From: an uncultured Treponema sp.
Lineage (GTDB): Bacteria > Spirochaetota > Spirochaetia > Treponematales > Treponemataceae
DNA: 12,608 bases
Assembly: GCA_937885475.1 (NCBI GenBank)
Contig: CAKZZR010000033.1
Coordinates: 1-12,608 of the forward strand
Direction: 5' to 3'
The notes beneath the pieces were generated by a model, which saw nothing but the letters and a program-made list of their open reading frames with translations, ran no database searches and was not told the origin of the DNA. How positions within the stretch are numbered: position 1 is the stretch's first letter; every line of letters begins with the position of its first letter. The translations under genes and the position numbers were made by a program. Positions 7,247 to 12,608 of the stretch are shown here, piece after piece.

Positions 7247-10200
7247 CTAAGCTTTTTCAATGGAAATACTCCACTGCTTGTCCTCGCAGTCAACGACCGT
7301 GCCGCCGCTGAGCGAAGGAACGAATTCCGCAGATTTTGCAAGAACCTCGCCAGTTACGAAAGACTCGAACATTGCGAACGCAGACTTAAGCTCGTCGTCG
7401 CCAGAAACCTTGAGGGTGATTCTGTCCGTCACGTTCAGACCGGTTTCCTTCCTGAGATTCTGGATTCCGCGCACAAGGTCGCGCGCATAGCCTTCCTTCT
7501 TGAGCTCATCGGTAATCTTTGAGTCAAGACCGACCGTAAGGGTTCCGTCATTCAGAACCTTGAGTCCGTCCTTCTCAAGGCGCTCCACGATGACCTTCTG
7601 CTCATCAAGCTCAACAGTCGTTCCGTCTACGTCAATTGAAAGAGCAGTTCCCTCAAGGATTGACTGAATCTGCTCGCTCGAAAGCGTCATGATTACGCCT
7701 GCGGCTGCCTTCATCTTAGGACCAAGCTCCTTTCCAAGAACCTTGAAGTTTGCCTTCGCCTTGTACTCAACGAGCTCGTCCTCGCGGTCGTGGAATTCAA
7801 CCTTCTTGACGTTCAGTTCCTCGCGGATGGAATCCTCCATCTCGGCAAGCACGCGCTTCTCGTTCACATCGCGCGTTACAAGGGCAACGGAAGCAAGCGG
7901 CTGGCGGTTCTTGAGGTTGAACGTATTCCTGAGGCTTCGTCCCATTGAGACAGCCTTCTGAACGGTCGCCATCTTGAATTCAAGCTCCTCGTTGTGCCAT
8001 TTCTCATTATAGACCGGATAGTCGGTAAGATGAACCGATTCCTTGTCTGCGGAAGTTTTCAGATTCTGCCAGATTTCCTCCGTAATGAACGGAACGAACG
8101 GACAAGCAACCTGACTGAATGTCTTTAATGCAATGTACAGCGCCTCATATGCTTCCTTCTTGTCCGAGTCATTCTCGCTCTTCCAGAAGCGGCGGCGGCT
8201 TCGGCGGATGTACCAGTTGTTAAGCTCTTCTATAAAGGTAACGATTGGGTCAACCGCACCGCTCAGGTCATAGTCCTCAAGCCCGGCAGTAACGTCCTTG
8301 ATGAGCTTCTGCGTAATCGAAAGAAGCCATGCGTCAAGCGGATTAGAAGGCGCCTTATTGTCAAACAGATGTCCGTCAGGCTGAACGCCGTCAATGTTCG
8401 CATATGTGACGTAGAAACTGTAGCTGTTCCAAAGCGGAAGGATGATGTTCTTGATTACGTCACGGACTCCCTCATCTGAATAGCGAAGGTCGTCCGCCTT
8501 AACTACAGGAGAATGAATCAGGAACAGGCGGAGCGCATCCGCACCAAACTTGTTGATTGCCTCTACCGGGTCAGTGTAATTGCGCAATGACTTACTCATC
8601 TTGCGGCCGTCGCTTGCAAGCACAAGACCGTTCACTATGCAGTTTCTGAACGCAGGCTTGTCAAACAGGTGGCTTGCAAGGATTGTAAGGGTGTAGAACC
8701 ATCCGCGGGTCTGGTCAAGACCTTCCGAGATGAAATTTGCCGGGAAATGGCTCTCAAAATATTCCTTGTTCTCAAACGGATAGTGCTGCTGCGCATATGG
8801 CATTGAGCCTGACTCAAACCAGCAGTCAAAAACCTCTGGAATGCGGTGCATGGTTCCGCCGCACTTCTTGCAGGGAATCGTAATCTTATCAACAAACTGC
8901 TTGTGGAGATCTTCCGGATAAACCCCTGAAAGCTCCTTAAGCTCCTGCCGGCTTCCCACGCACAAGGTTTCCTTGCAGTCAGGATTGTCGCACTTCCAGA
9001 TTGGAATCGGGTTTCCCCAGTAGCGGTTACGGCTCACGGCCCAGTCTCGGCTTCCGGCAAGCCACTTGCCAAAGCGGCCTTCCTTGATGTGGGCTGGCTG
9101 CCATTTAATCTGGCTGTTCGCCTTGAGAAGGCTTTCATGATGGTCCTGAACCTTCACGAACCACGAGCCGATTCCGCGGTAAATGAGCGGGCTTGAGCAT
9201 CGCCAGCAGTGCGGGTACGAGTGCAGGTGCTGCTCCTTCTTTACGATTTTGCCTTCTTTTTTGAGGCGGTCCATTATGTCCTTGTCGCAGTCCTTTACGA
9301 ACCGTCCTGTGTAGTCAGAAACTTCCTTGGTGAACTTGCACTCAGCGTCAATAGGCTCAACCTCAGGAACCCCGCTTCCTGCAAAGACCTTGTGGTCTTC
9401 CTCACCGAATGCAGGAGCGATATGAACGATACCAGTACCGTCCTCGGTGGAAACATAGTCCGCATTGAACATGCGGAACGCACCGTCGGCACACTTCTGC
9501 TTTGACTCCTCCGCGCAGACGGTAGGATCTGAAAGTCGGCTGAAATACGGGAAAAGCGGCTCGTAGCGCGCGCCGATGAAATCCTTTCCCTTGTGGCGGT
9601 AGATTATCTGGTAATCATTCTCGTCCTTGTAATATGCTGAAAGTCGGGCTTCGGCAAAAATATAGTGGTCGCCGCTTTCCTTATCAAGAATCTTAACGTA
9701 GTCAACCTCCGCCCCCATACAAAGACCAAGGTTTGAAGGCAATGTCCAAGGGGTCGTGGTCCAAGCGAGAAAATACGTGTTACCCTTCTCCATGTCAGGG
9801 TCCTTAACCCCAAAAGGAGCCTTCGTAATCCTGAAGCGGACGGTAACGGTCATGTCGTTCACATCCTTGTAGCCCTGTGCAAGCTCATGGGTCGAAAGGA
9901 CGGTTGAGCAGCGAGGACAGTACGGAAGGATGTATTTTCCCTCGTAGATGAGCCCTTTGTCCCACAAGGATTTTGCCACCCACCAGATTGATTCCATGTA
10001 ATCAGGATTCATGGTCTTGTAGTCATGGTCAAAGTCAACCCAGCGCCCCATGCGGGTAATCGTCTTACGCCACTCAGAAGTATAGCGCAACACGGAATCC
10101 TTACACTTCTCGTTGAATTTATCTATTCCGTAGGCTTCAATCTCGTGCTTGGAGTTGATTCCAAGCTCCTTTTCGATTAGATTCTCAACAGGAAGCCCAT

Positions 10201-10465
10201 GGCAGTCCCACCCGAAGCGGCGCTCGACCTTTTTTCCCTTCATGGTCTGGTAGCGCGGAATTATGTCCTTAATCGTAGACGGAATGAAATGGCCGAAGTG
10301 AGGAAGCCCCGTAGCAAACGGAGGGCCGTCGTAGAACACATACTCCTCTGCCCCTTCGCGCTGGCTCAAGGACTTCTCAAAAATCTTGTTCTGCTCCCAA
10401 TATCTTAAGACTTCTTCTTCCTGCTTAGGAAAATCTGCTTTTGGATCAACTGGCTTATAATTCAT
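7247..10465 (-). CDS. ileS: Isoleucyl-tRNA synthetase, eukaryote-like type
   Basis: A 1072-residue class I aminoacyl-tRNA synthetase that attaches isoleucine to tRNA-Ile in the cytoplasm. Visible signatures: the HIGH-type motif in GLPHFGHF (HFGH at 56-59), the adenylation-region FGWDCHGLPVE, editing-domain motifs AWTTTPWTLPSN (about 231-242) and GTGIVHIAPAFGEEDH (about 343-358), and KMSKS at 622-626. Several Cys pairs (CPRC, CWRC, CKKC) suggest metal-binding knuckles. The length and the style of the N-terminus and the YGID/FNEKC region resemble the eukaryote-like (type 2) IleRS group, known in spirochaetes and often linked to mupirocin tolerance; that subtype call is from memory. ATG 10465 has a weak AAGAG site 4 nt upstream, and TATAAT lies at 10475-10480. 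It follows the Fur-like gene by 30 nt and heads the lipoprotein pair. Confidence 0.97.
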   Translation of the reverse strand: MNYKPVDPKADFPKQEEEVLRYWEQNKIFEKSLSQREGAEEYVFYDGPPFATGLPHFGHFIPSTIKDIIPRYQTMKGKKVERRFGWDCHGLPVENLIEKELGINSKHEIEAYGIDKFNEKCKDSVLRYTSEWRKTITRMGRWVDFDHDYKTMNPDYMESIWWVAKSLWDKGLIYEGKYILPYCPRCSTVLSTHELAQGYKDVNDMTVTVRFRITKAPFGVKDPDMEKGNTYFLAWTTTPWTLPSNLGLCMGAEVDYVKILDKESGDHYIFAEARLSAYYKDENDYQIIYRHKGKDFIGARYEPLFPYFSRLSDPTVCAEESKQKCADGAFRMFNADYVSTEDGTGIVHIAPAFGEEDHKVFAGSGVPEVEPIDAECKFTKEVSDYTGRFVKDCDKDIMDRLKKEGKIVKKEQHLHSYPHCWRCSSPLIYRGIGSWFVKVQDHHESLLKANSQIKWQPAHIKEGRFGKWLAGSRDWAVSRNRYWGNPIPIWKCDNPDCKETLCVGSRQELKELSGVYPEDLHKQFVDKITIPCKKCGGTMHRIPEVFDCWFESGSMPYAQQHYPFENKEYFESHFPANFISEGLDQTRGWFYTLTILASHLFDKPAFRNCIVNGLVLASDGRKMSKSLRNYTDPVEAINKFGADALRLFLIHSPVVKADDLRYSDEGVRDVIKNIILPLWNSYSFYVTYANIDGVQPDGHLFDNKAPSNPLDAWLLSITQKLIKDVTAGLEDYDLSGAVDPIVTFIEELNNWYIRRSRRRFWKSENDSDKKEAYEALYIALKTFSQVACPFVPFITEEIWQNLKTSADKESVHLTDYPVYNEKWHNEELEFKMATVQKAVSMGRSLRNTFNLKNRQPLASVALVTRDVNEKRVLAEMEDSIREELNVKKVEFHDREDELVEYKAKANFKVLGKELGPKMKAAAGVIMTLSSEQIQSILEGTALSIDVDGTTVELDEQKVIVERLEKDGLKVLNDGTLTVGLDSKITDELKKEGYARDLVRGIQNLRKETGLNVTDRITLKVSGDDELKSAFAMFESFVTGEVLAKSAEFVPSLSGGTVVDCEDKQWSISIEKA

Positions 10466-10474
10466 AATGCTCTT

Positions 10475-10480
10475 ATTATA
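10475..10480 (-). promoter_or_regulatory. Possible -10 box upstream of ileS
   Basis: A perfect TATAAT on the - strand sits in the 30-bp gap between the Fur-like gene and ileS. No convincing -35 is found 16-18 bp further upstream, and the start site would fall about 3 nt before the ileS ATG. It may be a weak internal promoter or chance in AT-rich spacer. Confidence 0.25.
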
Positions 10481-10495
10481 ATTAAAAGAAGCAAT

Positions 10496-10756
10496 TTATT
10501 CTACTACTGCAGCATCACCCTGAAAAACCACGACGCGGCGGCGCTGCACAAAGCCAAAATCCTCAAGAAAGCGAATGGTGCGGTAAACGGTCGCGCGGCC
10601 AATCTCGCCGTCAGCCTTGCGAGCAATATAGTAAAGTTCCTTGCATGAGCAGCCGGGATTATCAAGAATGACGGCAAGAAGATTCTTTCGCTGCTCCGTA
10701 ATGCGGCAGCCTCTATTTTTAAATGCAAGGATTATTTCATTGTATTTTTCACTCAT
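10496..10756 (-). CDS. Mini-Fur: Fur-family DNA-binding domain without C-terminal domain
   Basis: An 86-residue protein matching the N-terminal winged helix of Fur/PerR regulators: LAFKNRGCRITEQRKNLLAVI, then GEIGRATVYRTIRFLEDFGFV, the recognition helix and turn into the wing. Typical Fur proteins have about 130-150 residues; this one stops right after the wing (VVVFQGDAAVVE), so the dimerisation domain and its His/Cys metal sites are absent. Only 30 nt separate the stop from ileS, so no remnant of a C-terminal domain exists and it looks like a stable short form. Three Cys (17, 36, 38) could sense metal or redox; CSC at 36-38 lies near where Fur usually has regulatory His residues. A good Shine-Dalgarno, AGAGGTG (10761-10767), is 4 nt from the ATG. 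It lies between a flavodoxin operon and ileS, suggesting redox or iron control; targets are unknown. Confidence 0.85.
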   Translation of the reverse strand: MSEKYNEIILAFKNRGCRITEQRKNLLAVILDNPGCSCKELYYIARKADGEIGRATVYRTIRFLEDFGFVQRRRVVVFQGDAAVVE

Positions 10757-10767
10757 AGGACACCTCT

Positions 10768-10823
10768 AAAAAAACACAGGACGCAAGCGCAAATTTTAGG
10801 GAGAACACGCTTTCCGTCCTGTG
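10768..10823 (-). terminator. Intrinsic terminator of the flavodoxin operon, fused to the mini-Fur leader
   Basis: Reading the - strand, CACAGGACG (10815-10823) pairs perfectly with CGTCCTGTG (10775-10783), and an inner AAGCG/CGCTT stem (10785-10789 with 10808-10812) extends it, with an 18-nt loop. Seven Ts (10768-10774) follow at once, and then the mini-Fur Shine-Dalgarno. Only 11 nt lie between the T-run and that ATG, so mini-Fur expression needs either read-through or a promoter within the hairpin. The loop contains TAAAAT (10793-10798, - strand), a possible -10 without a clear -35. Confidence 0.85.
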
Positions 10824-10831
10824 GAAAAAGC
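10809..10831 (-). promoter_or_regulatory. Alternative hairpin that could compete with the terminator
   Basis: On the - strand GCTTTTTCC (10823-10831) can pair with GGAAAGC (10809-10815) with a 2-nt bulge and the loop ACAGGAC. It uses the same bases as the terminator's 5' arm, so the two folds exclude each other in the manner of an antiterminator. The stem is short and the terminator is clearly more stable, so this is only a candidate. Confidence 0.25.
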
Positions 10832-10884
10832 CGGGGACTTTTTATCGTTTATGACTTGTATCCAGCAGCAACGCAGCCGGAAGA

Positions 10885-10909
10885 CCAAGGATTGCTCCTT
10901 GGCCAGGAG
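10885..10909 (-). repeat. Two mutually exclusive hairpins after the flavodoxin gene
   Basis: CCAAGGA/TCCTTGG (10885-10902, loop of 4) and CTCCT/AGGAG (10895-10909, loop of 5) overlap, so only one can form at a time. They lie 20-44 nt past the flavodoxin stop on the - strand. No T-run follows, so neither is a terminator. They may be part of the leader upstream of mini-Fur. Confidence 0.4.
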
Positions 10910-10928
10910 AACCAATGTAAGAGTTCCG

Positions 10929-11345
10929 CTATGCCGTTTTACCAAGGTCCTCGCACAGCGCAACCGTCTCAGCATCCGGATCAAGGTGTCCGGCAAGACC
11001 GTCACCGTTCACCACTGTAGCACCAGCAGCAACAATGCGGTCGCGCCACAGGCGAAGCCATTCGCCGTCCCCCCAATCATAGGAGCCAAAAATCGCAACC
11101 TTTTTACCAGAAATACTTCCTTCGATTGAGTTGTAGAAGCCTTCCATAACTTCCTCAACCTCCTCAGCGCCCATGGCAGGACTTCCAAGGATAATCACGT
11201 CGCTTGCGAGCACCTGAGCCGCATCTGCCGCGTCTGCCGTAGACAAATACAGCTCCGCGCCGCTCGCCTCAACACCCTTTGCAACAGCCTGTGCCATTGC
11301 CTCTGTATTGCCTGTTGTTGATGTATATACAACCGCCTTCTTCAT
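10929..11345 (-). CDS. Short-chain flavodoxin
   Basis: A 138-residue FMN protein that carries electrons at low potential, often replacing ferredoxin when iron is scarce. The N-terminus YTSTTGNTEAMA holds the phosphate-binding loop; LGSPAMGAEEVEE (about 53-65) and FGSYDWGDGEW (about 85-95) are the two flavin-flanking loops. These closely follow the Clostridium beijerinckii / Megasphaera type of flavodoxin, which I recall is also 138 residues long. It has no signal peptide, so it is cytoplasmic. The Shine-Dalgarno AGGAGG (11351-11356) is near perfect, 5 nt from the ATG, implying strong translation. It follows the DUF3793 gene by 32 nt in the same operon and ends 105 nt before the terminator hairpin. 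Regulation probably occurs at the shared upstream promoter with its two dyads. Confidence 0.95.
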   Translation of the reverse strand: MKKAVVYTSTTGNTEAMAQAVAKGVEASGAELYLSTADAADAAQVLASDVIILGSPAMGAEEVEEVMEGFYNSIEGSISGKKVAIFGSYDWGDGEWLRLWRDRIVAAGATVVNGDGLAGHLDPDAETVALCEDLGKTA

Positions 11346-11377
11346 AAAAACCTCCTGAAAAAAAAGACATCTCTATT

Positions 11378-11947
11378 TTAATTTGCTCTCCGATACCGCT
11401 GAACTGCCACCGGAACTGAGCATCCGCATGCCAAAAGTCCCGTGCAGAACGCGCTGCATCTTTTATACATATCCATCCGGCGGACGGCAGAATCAATGTC
11501 GCCGTACACCTTCCAGCAGCCGCTGTATTTAAAACCCGTTCCCGAGGTGCGCTCGAACGCACATACGTCCTCAAGCGGATACCCCAGAAAAACGCCCACC
11601 TCATGCGGAAACGAATCGCACGACGCAAGACGCAAAAAAAGTTCCGCTAGCACAGCATCCAGCCCGTCAGAAGTGCGGTAGCCCTTTCCTTCAAGATACA
11701 GGCGGACAGCCTCATCCGCAAAAAGCGTTTCCAAGGAACGGCGATTATACACGAAGAAAAGCACGCGGCTGTCCTTTTGCTTGAGCGGCACGATAAAAAT
11801 TCCCTGACTTGCAAAGCATGAATTCCATTCCGCAAGCTTTCCGCATTCCCTTCCGTACAGGTCAAGGCGCATCGAAAACAAGCTGGCGCTTTTTATTCCG
11901 CAGAGCGCAGGTGCCGCACACCGCATGACAAGCTGATCAAAACTCAT
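11378..11947 (-). CDS. DUF3793 family protein
   Basis: A 189-residue protein matching the DUF3793 pattern as I know it: an early CAAPALCGIKSASLFSM, then VLFFVYNRRSLE, the signature FPHEVGVFLGYPLEDVCAFE (about 127-146), and CWKVYGD near the C-terminus. Function is unknown; in clostridia and treponemes these genes are frequently found next to flavodoxin genes, as here, which suggests a redox or iron-limitation role. It is Cys-rich (11 or so Cys, including several in the last 30 residues), so metal or cluster binding is possible. I chose ATG 11947 over the longer frame from 12004 because GGAGG (11956-11960) lies 8 nt upstream and the family starts here; the 19 extra residues would cover an inverted repeat. 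It is first in an operon with flavodoxin. Confidence 0.85.
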   Translation of the reverse strand: MSFDQLVMRCAAPALCGIKSASLFSMRLDLYGRECGKLAEWNSCFASQGIFIVPLKQKDSRVLFFVYNRRSLETLFADEAVRLYLEGKGYRTSDGLDAVLAELFLRLASCDSFPHEVGVFLGYPLEDVCAFERTSGTGFKYSGCWKVYGDIDSAVRRMDMYKRCSAFCTGLLACGCSVPVAVQRYRRAN

Positions 11948-11970
11948 GACAGCTTCCTCCGAACCAAAAT

Positions 11971-12035
11971 ATGACGGGGAACCAGAGTAGAAAAGAAACT
12001 GCATTTTCTGAGGGATTATGCCAGTTCCCCGTCAT
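11971..12035. repeat. 12-bp inverted repeat in the DUF3793 leader
   Basis: ATGACGGGGAAC (11971-11982) and GTTCCCCGTCAT (12024-12035) are perfect reverse complements separated by 41 bp. In the - strand transcript they would form a GC-rich 12-bp stem, followed by AUAUUUUGG and, 10 nt after the stem, the Shine-Dalgarno GGAGG. This could be a leader attenuator, an mRNA stabiliser or a double operator. It lies beside a separate dyad (12039-12054). Confidence 0.7.
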
Positions 12036-12038
12036 TAA

Positions 12039-12054
12039 GTTAGCACTTGCTAAC
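12039..12054. promoter_or_regulatory. Dyad operator 1 (perfect)
   Basis: GTTAGCACTTGCTAAC is a 7-bp perfect inverted repeat with a 2-bp centre. It lies just downstream of the predicted DUF3793 transcription start (about 12057-12058), a classic repressor site. TTAG/CTAA half-sites recall DtxR/MntR-type metal-regulator boxes, but the regulator is not identified. Confidence 0.65.
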
Positions 12055-12064
12055 CACATGAAAA

Positions 12065-12093
12065 TTTATATCAGAAATAAAAATCTTATGCAA
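12065..12093 (-). promoter_or_regulatory. Promoter of the DUF3793-flavodoxin operon
   Basis: On the - strand, TTGCAT (12088-12093) and TATAAA (12065-12070) are 17 bp apart, and TGA directly before the -10 makes it an extended -10. Transcription would start near 12058, giving a leader of about 110 nt that contains the 12-bp inverted repeat. The promoter is bracketed by two related dyads. Confidence 0.6.
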
Positions 12094-12096
12094 GTA

Positions 12097-12112
12097 GTTA
12101 GCACAAACTAAC
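12097..12112. promoter_or_regulatory. Dyad operator 2 (related copy)
   Basis: GTTAGCACAAACTAAC shares 13 of 16 bases with operator 1, differing only in the centre; its outer dyad extends to AGTTAG/CTAACT (12096-12113). It lies just upstream of the - strand -35 and about 35 bp before the + strand gene start, so one regulator could act on both divergent genes. The centres of the two dyads are 58 bp apart. Confidence 0.6.
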
Positions 12113-12146
12113 TGTATTTTTTTTAAAATTTTCCGATACTCATACT

Positions 12147-12608
12147 ATGAAAAACCTGTTCTGCCTTTTTCTGATGCTCGTCTCGCTCAGCGTCTTCTGT
12201 GCCGTTCCGCAGGAGCTTCGCGGAATCTGGAAGGGAAACGACCGCTATTTGTTCTTTGGCGGCGAGAATCAGATTGCAATCCTGCTGAACGAATACTACG
12301 GCTGGTACCTTGACCGCGCCGTAGAGCCTGAGGAGTTTTCAAAGCTCAGGGGGCGCAGACGGAATCTTGCCACCTCAAAAAACGCCCTGCACTGCACTGC
12401 GGAATTCGTTCCCATACCAGGCTACCAGAACCTATGGGAACTGAACCTTAAGAGCGACGGCACCCCCCTGTCCGTCATTCCGCTCGTACTAAAGGATGAC
12501 GCGCTCTACCTTTCTTTCCTTCTGCAAATTCCATACGACGTACAGCCTACGGACGGATCCCTTTCATTCAGCGACGCGACGTTTTTTACGGACGGAAGCG
12601 GAACCAGC
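12147..12608 (+). CDS. Secreted hypothetical protein, 3' end outside window
   Basis: An open frame of 154 codons reaches the window end with no stop. It begins MKNLFCLFLMLVSLSVFCAVPQ, a signal peptide with likely cleavage after FCA, so the protein is exported. The mature part starts LRGIWKGNDRYLFFGGENQIAILL, with a W/Y-rich segment NEYYGWYLDR and beta-rich stretches, which suggests a small beta-structured periplasmic or envelope domain. I recall similar uncharacterised treponeme proteins but can assign no function. No Shine-Dalgarno precedes the ATG; GATACT (12135-12140) ends 6 nt before it, so a leaderless transcript is possible. It diverges from the DUF3793 operon across the region with the two dyads and may share their regulator. 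Confidence 0.8.
   Translation, partial: MKNLFCLFLMLVSLSVFCAVPQELRGIWKGNDRYLFFGGENQIAILLNEYYGWYLDRAVEPEEFSKLRGRRRNLATSKNALHCTAEFVPIPGYQNLWELNLKSDGTPLSVIPLVLKDDALYLSFLLQIPYDVQPTDGSLSFSDATFFTDGSGTS

Noticed and set aside
7231..7341. Upstream start (7341) for the ileS-downstream lipoprotein
   Set aside because: It would overlap ileS by 95 nt and bury the signal peptide behind 37 residues.
9209..9505. 98-codon + strand frame inside ileS
   Set aside because: Opposite conserved IleRS sequence, with no ribosome-binding site or recognisable family.
10466..10495. Remnant of a lost C-terminal Fur domain after the mini-Fur stop
   Set aside because: Only 30 nt precede ileS, too little for a domain, so a simple frameshift is excluded.
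11948..12004. Upstream start (12004) for the DUF3793 gene
   Set aside because: No Shine-Dalgarno, the extra residues do not fit the family start, and it covers the inverted repeat.
11971..12035. The 12-bp inverted repeat as a miniature transposable element
   Set aside because: No target-site duplication is visible and 65 bp is very short; a leader structure fits better.
12112..12140. Flagellar sigma-28 promoter before the secreted protein (TTCCGATA)
   Set aside because: The -10 is only partly similar to GCCGATAA and no TAAA-type -35 lies at the right distance.

Overview
The window looks like chromosomal DNA from a treponeme (Spirochaetota, Treponema sensu lato). Three things point there: a eukaryote-like (type 2) isoleucyl-tRNA synthetase followed directly by a lipoprotein and a TPR lipoprotein, which is the order I recall around T. 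pallidum TP0452-TP0454; a tandem pair of Maf/MptE-like (DUF115) proteins; and relaxed spirochaete-type lipoboxes. The species cannot be told from the sequence. I see no insertion sequence, phage gene, CRISPR array, rRNA or tRNA, and no stretch over about 300 bases lacks a gene. The content reads as core genome plus a small redox/iron cassette.

Left part (1-5657, all + strand): the 3' end of a long, very acidic protein (1-1311) ends at a strong hairpin-plus-U7 terminator whose last T touches the ATG of the next gene. Two DUF115 proteins follow (1369-2850 and 2852-4399, 1 bp apart), probably flagellin-glycosylation (Maf-type) or related sugar-transfer proteins. A two-TM membrane protein (4401-5657) comes next, with an acidic linker and what looks like a catalytically dead GGDEF domain.

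Middle part (5680-10756, all - strand, read right to left): an 86-residue Fur-like DNA-binding protein lacking the usual C-terminal metal/dimerisation domain, then ileS, a lipoprotein possibly related to TP0453, and a TPR lipoprotein. Gaps are 3-30 nt, so this is probably one transcription unit. It converges on the left block at a perfect 15-bp palindrome.

Right part (10757-12608): a DUF3793 protein and a clostridial-type flavodoxin form a - strand operon. A divergent region carries two dyads of form GTTAGCAC-NNN-CTAAC that bracket an extended -10 promoter, and a 12-bp inverted repeat lies in the leader. The flavodoxin operon ends at a terminator that runs directly into the Shine-Dalgarno and start of the mini-Fur gene; an alternative hairpin could compete with it. 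A secreted hypothetical protein diverges to the right and runs off the window.

Most promising for new biology: the DUF3793-flavodoxin-mini-Fur cassette with its paired dyads and terminator-embedded leader, which suggests an iron- or redox-responsive switch. All functional calls rest on reading the sequence and remembered family knowledge; no database search was run.
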